Below are positions 1-13,505 of a DNA stretch of 64,000 nt, one piece after another (positions within the stretch are counted from its first letter, which is position 1; the number at the start of each line of letters is the position of its first letter). A program made the position numbers and the translations under genes. The DNA comes from Isoetes taiwanensis (lineage: Eukaryota > Streptophyta > Lycopodiopsida > Isoetales > Isoetaceae). The stretch spans positions 3,020,535 to 3,084,534 of the forward strand of contig JAJEKV010000094.1 in the NCBI GenBank assembly GCA_021234155.1, written 5' to 3'. The notes beneath the pieces were generated by a model that made no database searches, had not been told where the DNA came from, and was given only the letters and a program-made list of their open reading frames with translations.

Positions 1-44
1 AGGTCTCACAACAAAGTCCTATATGTCATCACTGGTTTGCTCCA

Positions 45-97
45 TTAGGGACCTATGGCCTAACTGAAAACTTAGGGGCCTATGGCCTAACTGAAAA
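45..97. repeat. 26-bp tandem duplication
   Basis: Two adjacent 26-bp copies (45-70 and 72-97) differ at one base around a GCCTATGGCCTAACTGAAAA-like core. No coding context is visible. Confidence 0.8.
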
Positions 98-101
98 ATT
101 A

Positions 102-1380
102 AGGACTTGTGATCTACATGCATAATTAAACAGTTACATTAAATCCTATAGCGTACCTTCAGTTGATGGAGCCCTCCGTCCTGGCAATTGATGGAATCAC
201 TTGGTTCTGATTTGTATTAGAGAAATCTTTAAGCAGATCCAAAAGGCACTAGAAACCTCAAAAGAATAAGATATATTGAGATGGATTTTAAGAGCCAGAC
301 AATAGAACCACTCGAAAATAAAGACACGACTGCCTTCCAGAATCATCTCGGATGTGCAACCACAATATTTAAAAACCTGGAAGCAATTACATATAGGTCT
401 TATATTAATTTGAAGATTCTTTGGTCCACAAATCCAACCTTGCGAAAACAACATTTCCTATTTAACTTAAACCAATCAAACGAACTCAGTCTTTCAAAAC
501 ATTGACATAAGCATGTTCCGGCTTAAATTTGGCTTTTAGACAGAGATAATTATGATAGCAAAGCTGGAAAATGGGACTCAATAATAGAGCATTTCGATTT
601 ACACATTTACAATACATTGCAAAGACCTAGACTCTACTTGATTGCAACTATATTTCTTTCACTTAACTTGCCACATATCAACATTCCAGCTCCTCTTGCA
701 AAGATTTAAGAGTTCAGCATGACATAGAAGAAATTATTAGTACTTACTATGGAGATGAGGTCGGTCTTGAGCAAAAATTTGAAGACTGGATCAGTGTGAG
801 ACCTAGAAAACAAATCCATCTGCATGTTTGTGAGCATCCCAATACCCAAGGCATAGCAAGTTCCCAATGTTTAGATAGACTGATAAGAAGATCATCATTA
901 CAAATCTATAAGAACAATCAATCCAACATTCGAAACAATCTCAAGAATCACAATCAGAAGAATTACAATTAATATGACCTCGTATTGGTTCTCTGGTAGT
1001 TTCATTGCATGGAAAAGAAGAATAAGTATCCGATTCTGAGAGTCTGACAATAGAAGCATTTAGAAATAAGGATGTGAATGGGAGTTCCTGTCTTCAAGAA
1101 CTCCAGAAATGTCTGCTACAAAACTCAAAACAAAAGGAGACTCCAAAGCAGTGGCCTTACCTGCATGATCCTGGACCAGATAGTCTTTAGTGCGGCTTCT
1201 GCAAAACCCACGGAACTCCTCTTGAAAATGAGGGCATGCTCTTGTCGGACAAAGAGTTTGCAATAGGTCTAGAACCAACGGCGAGCGTTATTCTCGAGCA
1301 AAAATCATGTTATCCAGAATGGCCAATCTCGAAAAAATCCACTTCCGAGCATCTGTAAAAACGTCAAGGTAGGGCTAGCG
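102..1380. other. Non-coding stretch, no gene seen
   Basis: AT-rich sequence with only short chance reading frames (under 90 codons), none with recognisable protein character. No RNA gene or transposon end was found. Confidence 0.5.
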
Positions 1381-1383
1381 GCA

Positions 1384-1530
1384 TACCAAGCAAAAATGTT
1401 TGATCTAGTATACCTATCCCAAGCAAAAATGTTTGATCTAGTATACCTATCCCAGTAGCATTTCTCCATCTATACCAAGCAAAGATGTTCGATCTGGTTT
1501 ACCTATCCTGGTAGCATTTCTCCATCTGCT
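1384..1530. repeat. Three degenerate direct repeats
   Basis: A unit reading roughly AAGCAAAAATGTTTGATCTA followed by a TACCTATCC tail starts near 1384, 1420 and 1472. The first two copies are nearly identical; the third is diverged and followed by a GTAGCATTTCTCCATCT tail that also follows the second. Confidence 0.8.
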
Positions 1531-1815
1531 TAGAATTCAACCTTCAAAATAAACTGCAAAGATGTTGACGGATTGCATGAATACATGCTGCTCCATACTC
1601 AAATCCACAAAAAGTGCCACGACAAAAAGAGGAGCCACAAAATGCACTGGAGAACTGCCGCTATATATGATTTGAAAGGAAAATTGCCCCTCCATTTCTC
1701 CATCTGCTTAAAATTCACACATCCGTATGCCTTCAAAATAAACTACAAAAATGTTGACGGATTGCATGAATACAGGTTGCTCCATACTCAAATCCACAAA
1801 AAGTGCCACAAAATG
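1516..1815. repeat. Direct duplication of a ~105-bp block
   Basis: The block at about 1519-1622 (CTTCAAAATAAACTGCAAAG, then a GTTGACGGATTGCATGAATAC segment, ending in AAAAAGTGCCAC) recurs at about 1699-1811 with few changes. Short ORFs through both copies have no recognisable family, so I treat them as chance frames. Confidence 0.75.
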
Positions 1816-3665
1816 CCATGACACATTGAAATTTTCCTATCAACGGACCAAAATGAAAGCAACAAAATCAACAATAATGACTTATTGCTTCGTGATACAA
1901 GCTCATGCTCTGCCTGCAAACAGGGGTCCGACTCGAGAAGCCGTGAGAGGGGTCAACGAGAGGAAAAAACCGTCTACCGCGGATAAATCGAAGGGATAAA
2001 AATAATTTAAAAAAAATGAAGGGACAAGATGCTGCACAGATTATCCCAAAACTTAGTCATGATCTGACGGTCCAAAATGAAAGTTGTGGGAAAAGAAATT
2101 GACGGCCGAGATGCTGTGCACACACTACATTTTGCTTTTATTACTATATATAGATAGATGTGGCGAAAGATATTCAATCCCCCATTATCACATTCAGGAT
2201 CACCAAGATTCCTTTATACTCTTAATTCAAATCATTAAATCATGATTCTCTTTCAACAATAAGAACAATCTAAGCAATCTAAGCTTCCCCTGGTGTAAGC
2301 GGTAAACCACCCACCTGAGAACCACTTCAGTGACGATCCTTTGACTCCATGTACCTATTTTCTTCTCAAAATATCCCCTCCTTTCAGCTCCTAGCTTTAG
2401 GAAGCAAGCTGCACAAAGAGATACAATGGTGCAGTCAAATTCTGATACAACTTCACTCTTTCTGCCATATCTCCCTCATACGGAAGAATTTCGGCTTATC
2501 AGACCCAAGCTAGAAAGCTGATTTGAAAATCTTTCTTACAAAGTAAGAATTACTGAAGTTGGATCTTGCCGAGATATGATGCTCTAAATTTCGGTCAGCA
2601 AAACTGCCCAAAGATTGCTCCTTCTGTCTCCTTCCAGAAACCTCATAGAACCTGATGCCCTTTTGTTTTATCACATGTCCTCATGGGTCGTTTCAAAATT
2701 GCGGAGTATCCAATCGATCATAGAATTAAACATTCATGACCAACTATATAATAACGCCAACTTATCACCATAATTATTCTTTCTTCCCTTGCTAGCTGTC
2801 ATGAATAAAATAATTTCTTCCTACATAATCAATGAGTTGACCGTACTTGCTTATACTGCCTCAGTCTTCTTCAAACATTAAAATCTCTATCCCAAGGAAT
2901 CAAACCCATCTAGACTTCCATTTTCCCATTAGAACACCATACTTCCTTAGTTGAATGAAAAGCATATATGCATTGTAGCAAATGAAATTACAAGCTTGAA
3001 ACCAGTATGCGAGGAACTGCTCTTCTTTTCAACATATCATTGTGAACCACATATGCCATTAAACCATATTCGTCTTGAAGTCCTTGACAACATCAACTAA
3101 CCACTTTGTCCATAAATAGCTCGTGCTCATGATAAATAATCTTGACTACTTATGCCTCCTCTGAACATCACTCAGATGCCATTTATTTCTTTAAATCCAT
3201 TAACGTGCTGCTTCAAAATTAACTATGTTCCATGATCTATAATATGTAGCATTATAACAGGGGTTTTTTTTTGTGATTTTGTACGCTTTTTGGCATGGTT
3301 TTCCTATGATTTCGGTGCTGTATTCATTGGGCCATACTAAATAGTATTTCTAGAGTGCGCTTTTCCGAGCGTTGATGTGGATTAGCTTTAACAATCTAAT
3401 CCGTTCTTATGTCGAGCTCCTTATTCATATGCATGAACCCAAAGAAAGCTCGTTTCTCTCTAAGCTCTTGTGGTGGTATTACCCGTCGTCTTCGCTACCG
3501 ATCCGGCTCCCTCTATCCTCATCCAATAGTTGTGGTATGGAAGTTTGTGCTCTTTCATGACAGACAATCTTTCACGGCAGAGATTGGAACAATGCATGAT
3601 ACGGTGTTATTGTGTTTTTGCTGATTTTTGCTGTTTTTTGCTGTTTATGCTTCATATTTCATTCA
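1816..3665. other. Non-coding stretch, no gene seen
   Basis: AT-rich sequence with stop codons in all frames. The word AATATGTAGCATTATAACAG near 3241 resembles the start of the satellite unit found from 4786, so an isolated satellite-related scrap may lie here. Nothing else was recognised. Confidence 0.45.
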
Positions 3666-3670
3666 TCTTT

Positions 3671-4205
3671 TTAAACATTCTACGTAAAAGTGTTGTGTTA
3701 TTTGGTTTTGGTTCTCAAGATTCTAACGTGCAGGCAGATTTCCAGCATGGTGAAGTGGAGATGGAAAAAGATCTGGCTATAACATCCTCAACTTCCCCTC
3801 TGCTTCCCCTCGTGCCTTTAGTACGTAATCAAGCCCGAATGACCGCATGCCGGACTCCAATCTCGCTGTAATCGCTTAATCCGACAAATAAAACCTCATG
3901 GCATGGCGGGGCAAATCAAACCTAGCAATACACCTAGCATTAGAATCGCATGCCGTGCCCAATGCTTTTCTTGAATCCAAAACATTTCCACTCAGATTCA
4001 TCTCCTTTAAACATTTTACAGAAAGTATTGTGTTATTTGCTCTTGGTTCACAGGATTCAAACGCAAGCGGGGAGATTTCCAAAGATGGTGAAGTGGAGAT
4101 GGAAAAAGATCCGCTATAACATCCTCAACTTCCCTCTCGCTACCATTTGTGCCTTAGTACGGATCCGGAGCCCGAATCCGCATGCCGCACTCCAATCTTG
4201 TTGCA
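3671..4205 (+). repeat. Duplicated ~200-bp block
   Basis: About 3671-3870 and 4005-4205 are diverged copies sharing a TTTAAACATT start, the run GGTGAAGTGGAGATGGAAAA and a common end in GCATGCCG(G/C)ACTCCAATCT. Both read partly open on the plus strand (shared residues GSQDSN and GEVEMEKD), so the source may once have been coding. I do not recognise the peptide, and both frames end within about 110 codons. Confidence 0.7.
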
Positions 4206-4785
4206 CTATTCAATGCGGGACAGCCAAAGTCCGCATGGCAGGCCAAAACCTAACCTAGCATTCTTTTCTTGAATCCAAAACTCGCATAAACCGCATGGCG
4301 TGGTGAATCAAACCGCAATATGTAGCATTACATCTACCATTACATCCACTCGATTACTCTTGAATACGAGACTCTGCATCGATTCAAAGATGCCAAAACC
4401 GATACCGTAACAAGAGAAAGTTTGATGATACCCTGCTGGCTTGCTCCCCCGGCAAACGCAACTGCAATATGTAGCATAAACCTCCATGGCAGGGCCAATC
4501 CAAAACCCTAACAAGATGCGACTTCATGATAGTCTACCGCTTGCTCCAAGCACCGCACTTCGACCGTGCCATATCGAAAACCCTAACCCTGCCACAACAA
4601 ATTTGCCTATCTATTTTCTACACAACTCTGAAATGACGACCTTCGTAACCATCCTTTATTCCTGGAAAATAAAAATGGAACCCCTCCTCTCAAAAACCAC
4701 CATATTGCTACATATTGCTTTAACGTGACCAACCATTGCTTAGGTTAATATCCAATTACAATTACAAGCTTGTGTTATTCTTATT
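4206..4785. other. Non-coding stretch before satellite
   Basis: No gene seen. The satellite-start word CAATATGTAGCAT recurs near 4316 and 4463, outside the array proper, suggesting scattered satellite fragments. Confidence 0.45.
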
Positions 4786-7700
4786 AATATGTAGCAAAAT
4801 AACAGGGGGTTCCAGGGGGATTTGATATAGATATAATTCTTGAAACCATAGACCATATCCCTAAAACAATTCAATGGGTTATTATAAAAAAAAACATAGA
4901 TTTAAGATAAAAAATAACCACATTAGCTCACTGGTTAGATTGGTTAAAGTAGTCGTATTAGGACATTGAGTTATTTTGGTAGAGGTTCGAATTCCCGTAT
5001 TTCATATTCTAAAAGCTTAAGCCAAACCGTATAGAGGCTCGATATACCATCAAAACCTTAGGCAAACTCGTATTCGACATCTTAAAATCATAGGCGTCCC
5101 CAATCATAATTGAGCATAATCAAACGAGAGGTGTCAAGAAGCTCCAACATACAATCAAGGGCCATAGGATTGTGAATCCGACGACCGTGGTAGTCCAAGG
5201 TGCACCTCGTTTGAAATATGTAGCAAAATAACGAGGGTTCGAGGATTTGATATAGATATAATTCTTGAAACTATAGACCATATCCCTAAAACAATTCAAT
5301 GGGTTATTATAAAAAAACATAGATTTAAGATAAAAAATAATCACATTAGCTCACTTTGGTTAGATTGGTTAAAGTAGTCGATTATTAGGACATTGAGTTA
5401 TTTTGGTAGAGGTTCAATCCCTGGATTTCATATTCTAAAAGCTTAAGCCAAACCGTATAGAGGCTCGATATACCATCAAAACCTTTAGGCAAACTCAGAT
5501 TCGACATCTTAAAAATCATAGGTCCCCAATCATAATTGAGCATAATCGAAACGAGAGGTGTCAAGAAGCTCCAACATACAGTCTGGGCCATAGGATTGAC
5601 AGATCCGACGACTGTGGTAGTCCAAGGTGCACCTCGTTTAGAATATGTAGCAAAATAACAGGGGTTCGGGGGGATTTGATATAGATATAATTCTTGAAAC
5701 CATAGACCATATCCCTAAAACAATTCAATGGGTTATTATAAAAAAAAAAAAAAAACATAGATTTAAGATAAAAAATAGTCACATTAGCTCACCGGTTAGA
5801 TTGGTTAAAGTAGTCGTGATTAGGACATTGAGTTATTTTGGTAGAGGTTCAATCCCCAGATTTCATATTCTAAAAGCTTAAGCCAAACCGTATAGAGGCT
5901 CGATATACCATCAAAACCTTAGGCAAACTTCAGATTCGACATCTTAAAATCATAGGCGCCCCCAATCATAATTGAGCATAATCGAAAACGAGAGGTGTCA
6001 AGAAGCTCCAACATACTGATCAGGGCCATAGGATTGACAGATCCGGCGGCGTGTGGTAGTCCAAGGTGCACCTCGCTTAGAATATGTAGCAAAATAACGA
6101 GGGTTCCGGGGGATTTGATATAGATATAATTCTTGAAACCATAGACCATATCCCTAAAACAATTCAATGGGTTATTATAAAAAACATAGATTTAAGATAA
6201 AAATAGTCACATTAGCTCACTTGGTTAGATTGGTTAAAGTAGTCGATATTAGGACATTGAGTTATTTTGGTAGAGGTTCGAATCCCCAGATTTCATATTC
6301 TAAAAGCTTAAGCCAAACCGTATAGAGGCTCGATATACCATCAAAACCTTAGGCAAACTCAGTATTCGACATCTTAAAAATCATAGGCGTCCCCAATCAT
6401 AATTGAGCATAATCGAAGCGAGAGAGGTGTCAAGAAGCTCCAACATACGATGCGGGCCATAGGATTGATTTGAGATCCGGCGACGTGGTAGTCCAAGGTG
6501 CACCTCGTTTAGAATATGTAGCAAAATAACAGGGGTTCGGGGGATTTGATATAGATATAATTCTTGAAACCATAGACCATATCCCTAAAACAATTCAATG
6601 GGTTATTATAAAAAAACATAGATTTAAGATAAAAAATAGTCACATTAGCTCACTGTTAGATTGGTTAAAGTAGTCGTATTAGGACATTGAGTTATTTTGG
6701 TAGAGGTTCGAATCCCCGTATTTCATATTCTAAAAGCTTAAGCCAAACCGTATAGAGGCTCGATATACCATCAAAACCTTAGGCAAACTTCATTATTCGA
6801 CATCTTAAAATCATAAAGCGCCCCCATCATAATTGAGCATAATCGAAACGAGAGGTGTCAAGAAGCTCCAACATACATATAGGATTGACATCCGGCGGAC
6901 CGTGGTAGTCCAAGGTGCACCTCGCTTAGAATATGTAGCAAAATAACGGGGGTTCGAGGGGATTTGATATAGATATAATTCTTGAAACCATAGACCATAT
7001 CCCTAAAACAATTCAATGGGTTATTATAAAAAACATAGATTTAAGATAAAAATAGTCACATTAGCTCACTGGTTAGATTGGTTAAAGTAGTCGTATTAGG
7101 ACATTGAGTTATTTTGGTAGAGGTTCGAATCCCCGTATTTCATATTCTAAAAGCTTAAGCCAAACCGTATAGAGGCTCGATATACCATCAAAACCTTAGG
7201 CAAACTTCGTATTCCATCTTAAAATCATAGGCCCCCAATCATAATTGAGCATAATCAAAACGAGAGGTGTCAAGAAGCTCCAACATACTGGTTATTAGGA
7301 TTGACAATCCGATTTACCGTGGTAGTCCAAGGTGCACCTCGTTTAGAATATGTAGCAAAATAACAGGGGGTTCCAGGGGGATTTGATATAGATATAATTC
7401 TTGAAACCATAGACCATATCCCTAAAACAATTCAATGGGTTATTATAAAAAAAACATAGATTTAAGATAAAAAATAGTCACATTAGCTCACTGGTTAGAT
7501 TGGTTAAAGTAGTCGTATTAGGACATTGAGTTATTTTGGTAGAGGTTCGAATCCCCGTATTTCATATTCTAAAATAGAGGCTCGATATACCATCAAAACC
7601 TTAGGCAAACTTGTATTCGACATCTTAAAATCATAGGCGTCCCCAATCATAATTGAGCATAATCGAAACGAGAGGTGTCAAGAAGCTCCAACATACAGTC

Positions 7701-10700
7701 TGGGCCATAGGATTGACAGATCCGACGACTGTGGTAGTCCAAGGTGCACCTCGTTTAGAATATGTAGCAAAATAACAGGGGGTTCCAGGGGGATTTGATA
7801 TAGATATAATTCTTGAAACCATAGACCATATCCCTAAAACAATTCAATGGGTTATTATAAAAAAAACATAGATTTAAGATAAAAAATAGTCACATTAGCT
7901 CACTGGTTAGATTGGTTAAAGTAGTCGTATTAGGACATTGAGTTATTTTGGTAGAGGTTCGAATCCCCGTATTTCATATTCTAAAAGCTTAAGCCAAACC
8001 GTATAGAGGCTCGATATACCATCAAAACCTTAGGCAAACTCGGCATTCGACATCTTAAAATCATAGGCGTCCCCCAATCATAATTGAGCATAATCAAAAC
8101 GAGAGGTGTCAAGAAGCTCCAACATACAGTCTGGGCCATAGGATTGACAGATCCGACGACTGTGGTAGTCCAAGGTGCACCTCGTTTAGAATATGTAGCA
8201 AAATAACAGGGGGTTCCAGGGGGATTTGATATAGATATAATTCTTGAAACCATAGACCATATCCCTAAAACAATTCAATGGGTTATTATAAAAAAAAACA
8301 TAGATTTAAGATAAAAAAATAGTCACATTAGCTCACCGGGTTAGATTGGTCGATTGGTTAAAGTAGTCGATTAGGACATTGAGTTATTTTGGTAGAGGTT
8401 TCAATCCCCGTATTTCATATTCTAAAAAGCTTAAGCCAAACCAGATAGAGGCTCGATATACCATCAAAACCTTAGGCAAACTAGTCAGATTCGACATCTT
8501 AAAAATCATAGGCCCCCCAATCATAATTGAGCATAATCAAAACGAGAGGTGTCAAGAAGCTCCAACATACTCTGATCACGGGCCATAGGATTGACAGATC
8601 CGGACGATCGGTAGGTAGTCCAAGGTGCACCTCGTTTAGAATATGTAGCAAAATAACAGGGGTTCCAGGGGGATTTGATATAGATATAATTCTTGAAACC
8701 ATAGACCATATCCCTAAAACAATTCAATGGGTTATTATAAAAAAAAACATAGATTTAAGATAAAAAATAGTCACATTAGCTCACTGGTTAGATTGGTTAA
8801 AGTAGTCGTATTAGGACATTGAGTTATTTTGGTAGAGGTTCAATCCCGTGATTTCATATTCTAAAAAGCTTAAGCCAAACCGCATAGAGGGCTCGATATA
8901 CCATCAAAACCTTAGGCAAACTCAGATTCGACATCTTAAAATCATAGGCCCCCCAATCATAATTGAGCATAATCATAAACGAGAGGTGTCAAGAAGCTCC
9001 AACATACGATGCGGGCCATAGGATTGACAGATCCGGCAGACCGTGGTAGTCCAAAGGTGCACCTCGCTTAGAATATGTAGCAAAATAACAGGGGGGGTTC
9101 GTGGGGATTTGATATAGATATAATTCTTGAAACCATAGACCATATCCCTAAAACAATTCAATGGGTTATTATAAAAAAACATAGATTTAAGATAAAAATA
9201 GTCACATTAGCTCACCGTTAGATTGGTTAAAGTAGTCGATTAGGACATTGAGTTATTTTGGTAGAGGTTCAATCCCCTGTATTTCATATTCTAAAAGCTT
9301 AAGCCAAAACCCATTATATAGAGGCTCGATATACCATCAAAACCTTAGGCAAACTTCAGATTCGACATCTTAAAATCATAGGCGCCCCCAATCATAATTG
9401 AGCATAATCAAACGAGAGGTGTCAAGAAGCTCCAACATACTGATCACGGGCCATAGGATTGACAGATCCGACGATCGTGGTAGTCCAAGGTGCACCTCGC
9501 TTAGAATATGTAGCAAAATAACGAGGGGTTCCGTGGGGATTTGATATAGATATAATTCTTGAAACCATAGACCATATCCCTAAAACAATTCAATGGGTTA
9601 TTATAAAAAAACATAGATTTAAGATAAAAAATAGTCACATTAGCTCACCGTTAGATTGGTTAAAGTAGTCGATTAGGACATTGAGTTATTTTGGTAGAGG
9701 TTCAATCCGTATTTCATATTCTAAAAGCTTAAGCCAAACCGTATAGAGGCTCGATATACCATCAAAACCTTAGGCAAACTCGTATTCGACATCTTAAAAT
9801 CATAGGCGCCCCCAATCATAATTGAGCATAATCAAACGAGGTGTCAAGAAGCTCCAACATACGATCCACGGGCCATAGGATTGACATCCCACCTAATCGG
9901 GTAGTCCAAGGTGCACCTCGTTTAGAATATGTAGCAAAATAACGGGGGTTCAGGGGATTTGATATAGATATAATTTTGAAACCATAGACCATATCCCTAA
10001 AACAATTCAATGGGTTATTATAAAAAAACATAGATTTAAGATAAAAATAGTCACATTAGCTCACCGGTTAGATTGGTTAAAGTAGTCGATAGGACATTGA
10101 GTTATTTTGGTAGAGGTTCAATCCCCTCAGATTTCATATTCTAAAAGCTTAAGCCAAACCGTATAGAGGCTCGATATACCATCAAAACCTTAGGCAAACC
10201 ATAGATTCACATCTTAAAATCATAAAACAATTCAATCATAATTGAGCATAATCAAACGAGAGGTGTCAAGAAGCTCCAACATACGAATAGGATTGACAGA
10301 TCCGACGACATCGTGGGTAGTCCAAGGTGCACCTCGCTTAGAATATGTAGCAAAATAACAGGGGTTCCGTTTTGATATAGATATAATTCTTGAAACCATA
10401 GACCATATCCCTAAAACAATTCAATGGGTTATTATAAAAAAAAACATAGATTTAAGATAAAAAATAGTCACATTAGCTCACTGGTTAGATTGGTTAAAGT
10501 AGTCGTATTAGGACATTGAGTTATTTTGGTAGAGGTTCAATCCCGTATTTCATATTCTAAAAAGCTTAAGCCAAACCGTATATAGAGGCTCGATATACCA
10601 TCAAAACCTTAGGCAAACTTCAGATTCGACATCTTAAAATCATAGGCGTCCCCAATCATAATTGAGCATAATCGAAACGAGAGGTGTCAAGAAGCTCCAA

Positions 10701-11997
10701 CATACAGTCTGGGCCATAGGATTGACAGATCCGACGACTGTGGTAGTCCAAGGTGCACCTCGTTTAGAATATGTAGCAAAATAACAGGGGGTTCCAGGGG
10801 GATTTGATATAGATATAATTCTTGAAACCATAGACCATATCCCTAAAACAATTCAATGGGTTATTATAAAAAAAAACATAGATTTAAGATAAAAAATAGT
10901 CACATTAGCTCACTGGTTAGATTGGTTAAAGTAGTCGTATTAGGACATTGAGTTATTTTGGTAGAGGTTCGAATCCCCGTATTTCATATTCTAAAAGCTT
11001 AAGCCAAACCGTGATAGAGGCTCGAACCGTTATATACCATCAAAACCTTAGGCAAACTTGTATTCGACATCTTAAAATCATAGGCGTCTCCAATCATAAT
11101 TGAGCATAATCGAAACGAGAGGTGTCAAGAAGCTCCAACATACAGTCTGGGCCATAGGATTGACAGATCCGACGACTGTGGTAGTCCAAGGTGCACCTCG
11201 TAGAATATGTAGCAAAATAATGTGGGGTTCCTGTGGGGATTTGATATAGATATAATTCTTGAAACCATAGACCATATCCCTAAAACAATTCAATGGGTTA
11301 TTATAAAAAAACATAGATTTAAGATAAAAAATAGTCACATTAGCTCACCGTTAGATTGGTTAAAGTAGTCGATTAGGACATTGAGTTATTTTGGTAGAGG
11401 TTCAATCCCCGTGATTTCATATTCTAAAAGCTTAAGCCAAACCGTGATAGAGGCTCGATATACCATCAAAACCTTAGGGCAAACTCAGATTCGACATCTT
11501 AAAATCATAGGCGCCCCCAATCATAATTGAGCATAATCAAAACGAGGTGTCAAGAAGCTCCAACATACGGCCGGGCCATAGGATTGACAGATCCGGACGA
11601 TCGTGGTAGTCCAAGGTGCACCTCGCTTAGAATATGTAGCAAAATAACAGGGGTTCGGGGGATTTGATATATATATAATTCTTGAAACCATAGACCATAT
11701 CCCTAAAACAATTCAATGGGTTATTATAAAAAAACATAGATTTAAGATAAAAATAATCACATTAGCTCACCGTTAGATTGGTTAAAGTAGTCGATTAGGA
11801 CATTGAGTTATTTTGGTAGAGGTTCGAATCCCCAGATTTCATATTCTAAAAGCTTAAGCCAAACCAGAGATAGAGGCATATACCATCAAAACCTTAGGCA
11901 AACTTCGTATTCGACATCTTAAAATCATAGGCCCCAATCATAATTGAGCATAATCGAAAACGAGGGTGTCAAGAAGCTCCAACATACCGGGCCATAG
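4786..11997 (+). repeat. 17-unit satellite array, period ~428 bp
   Basis: The marker GTAGCAAAATAAC recurs at 4791, 5220, 5647, 6086, 6518, 6935, 7352, 7764, 8195, 8645, 9077, 9510, 9931, 10347, 10773, 11209 and 11636, so spacing is 412-450 bp and the last unit is partial. Long blocks such as GATATAGATATAATTCTTGA and CCATATCCCTAAAACAATTC are almost invariant. Differences concentrate at a few short sites, several containing CG. Short minus-strand frames (for example at 7631-7822 and 10640-10831) repeat from unit to unit and are by-products of the repeat, not genes. Each unit carries tRNA-like A-box and B-box sequences. Confidence 0.95.
4924..5010 (+). other. tRNA-like A/B-box segment of the satellite unit (first copy)
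   Basis: Within each unit, TTAGCTCACTGGTTAGATTGG resembles a tRNA D-arm/A box and, about 60 bp on, AGAGGTTCGAATCCCCG resembles a T-arm/B box (GGTTCGAATCC). The order and strand match a tRNA promoter. No complete cloverleaf forms and no T-run terminator sits close by. This is most likely a tRNA- or SINE-derived part of the satellite. In many units the B box reads GGTTCAATCC, missing one base. Confidence 0.55.
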
Positions 11998-12384
11998 AAT
12001 CGACCTTGTGTTGTTTTTTAATGGTTGCAGCTATTACAATGAGATCTAATGGCACGAAATGCATTTCAGGCTCGACCTCAACATCACGAATGGGAGTTAT
12101 ACAAGCGTAAGGCATCACGCATTTAAATAAACCATCCTCGCACAAAGAAGATGTCACTGGCTCAAGAGGCTCCAAAACTATTATAATACCTTTTGCTATT
12201 TTCAATAACTCAATAAATTTCTAAATAAAATGCTTTTATAGCATATATAATTATATTACATTATGCTTTAATATTATAGTTACTCATGTTTCATTTTACT
12301 ATATTCCCTTTTTTCCTTAATGTCGCATATTACATAACACATATTGCTACATGTTTTAAATGTCTTTTTATTCTCTCGCGTCAT

Positions 12385-12413
12385 TTTTTTATGGCCCGAA
12401 GGGCCAAAAAATT
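12385..12413. repeat. Hairpin with T/A arms
   Basis: GGCCC-GAA-GGGCC forms a perfect 5-bp stem with a 3-nt loop, extended by a T-run on the left and an A-run on the right with one mismatch. It could act as a bidirectional transcript hairpin or be a palindrome relic. Confidence 0.5.
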
Positions 12414-12978
12414 TTTTAGTATAATAACCAACACATAACTACCATTGACATTAATAAATATAACCATTGATCCAACACATTTAAATTAAAATCCCCTTAA
12501 ACCCCTTTGGTTTGGGTGCATATTCACACACTGGGTGACGAGGGCAGCGAGCCCCTCATAATTGTATTTTGCACGCATTTAAATCAACACCATATAGTAT
12601 TTCGGTTGAAATCTTATAGGATTTTGCGAATCTTATTATACAGTATAGCAAATCTTGTATTTGCATACCCCACAAATGAGGAACTTTACGTACGGTGTAG
12701 ATTAAGGAATAAGGGGCGAATATGCCAATCCGACAGCTCTCGATGCCCGGAGTACATAACTATCTATACAAGATTTCCAAACTAGCCATCTTGACAACCG
12801 GAACCATTAAATGCAATCCAGGCAAACTTAACCTCAGCTTATATCTTATTTTAGCCAGGGATAGGTTCAATACTGTCTATCTTTTATATGCAATACGTAT
12901 TTTTTGAAAGATACGGCACAAATTTGAAGTATAATATGTAAAAAATACGTTCAAAAACATTTCCTGTCGAAAATTTCA

Positions 12979-13046
12979 GCGTGGCGTAAATAATTGTTTT
13001 CACTATTTTAAAATCACGCAGTTTAAACAGCTTGTTTACGCCACGC
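12979..13046. repeat. 12-bp inverted repeat
   Basis: GCGTGGCGTAAA at 12979-12990 and its exact reverse complement at 13035-13046 enclose 44 bp. It may be a small transposon scar; no target duplication was found. Confidence 0.6.
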
Positions 13047-13505
13047 GAAAGTTTGTAAAGCATCTTGAGGCATTTTCTTAAGGGAAAAAAAGTTTTTGCG
13101 CCATTATTTGGTCTGTTTTGAGCAGGTGAATTATTATATATAAGAAAAACATGTTTAACCCTAGAATTCACCTCGAACGTTGACTACCAGGTCGAGTCAA
13201 CATACTCCTTGGGGAACGGTCAGCCTTTGAGGTGTGGGTTTTGCGTTCGAGGCCTGACGCCGGAATATGTGAAGTGGGATTACTCCTTCCCAGAGTTTTC
13301 CGACCTTGGGTTCCTACCCTGTTCCTTAGAGACCTATAGGTTCCTGTCCTTCCCTCCTTATGCTCGAACGAGACATCGATGTAACGTATGCGTAGTGAGC
13401 TTGCTCCTTCGCATATATACACGTTGGCCTTTAATTCGGATGATTAAAGAGTCTTTATTCTTTATAATAGCAGAGCACAGCCAGTAATTTTAGATAGCAG
13501 CAGGG

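Larger units (their letters stand above)
11998..13505. other. AT-rich stretch between satellite and transposase relic
   Basis: No gene recognised; frames such as 12507-12785 are short and lack protein-family character. It contains two clear hairpins (12385-12413 and 12979-13046), listed separately. Confidence 0.45.

Noticed and set aside
5120-11338. Repeated minus-strand frames of 60-90 codons through the satellite
   Set aside because: The same peptide recurs only because the DNA unit recurs, and it is disrupted at the variable sites; there is no start context or family match.
4786-11997. CRISPR array interpretation of the regular repeats
   Set aside because: Units are 428 bp of near-identical sequence with no short repeat/unique spacer structure, in a plant-type genome.
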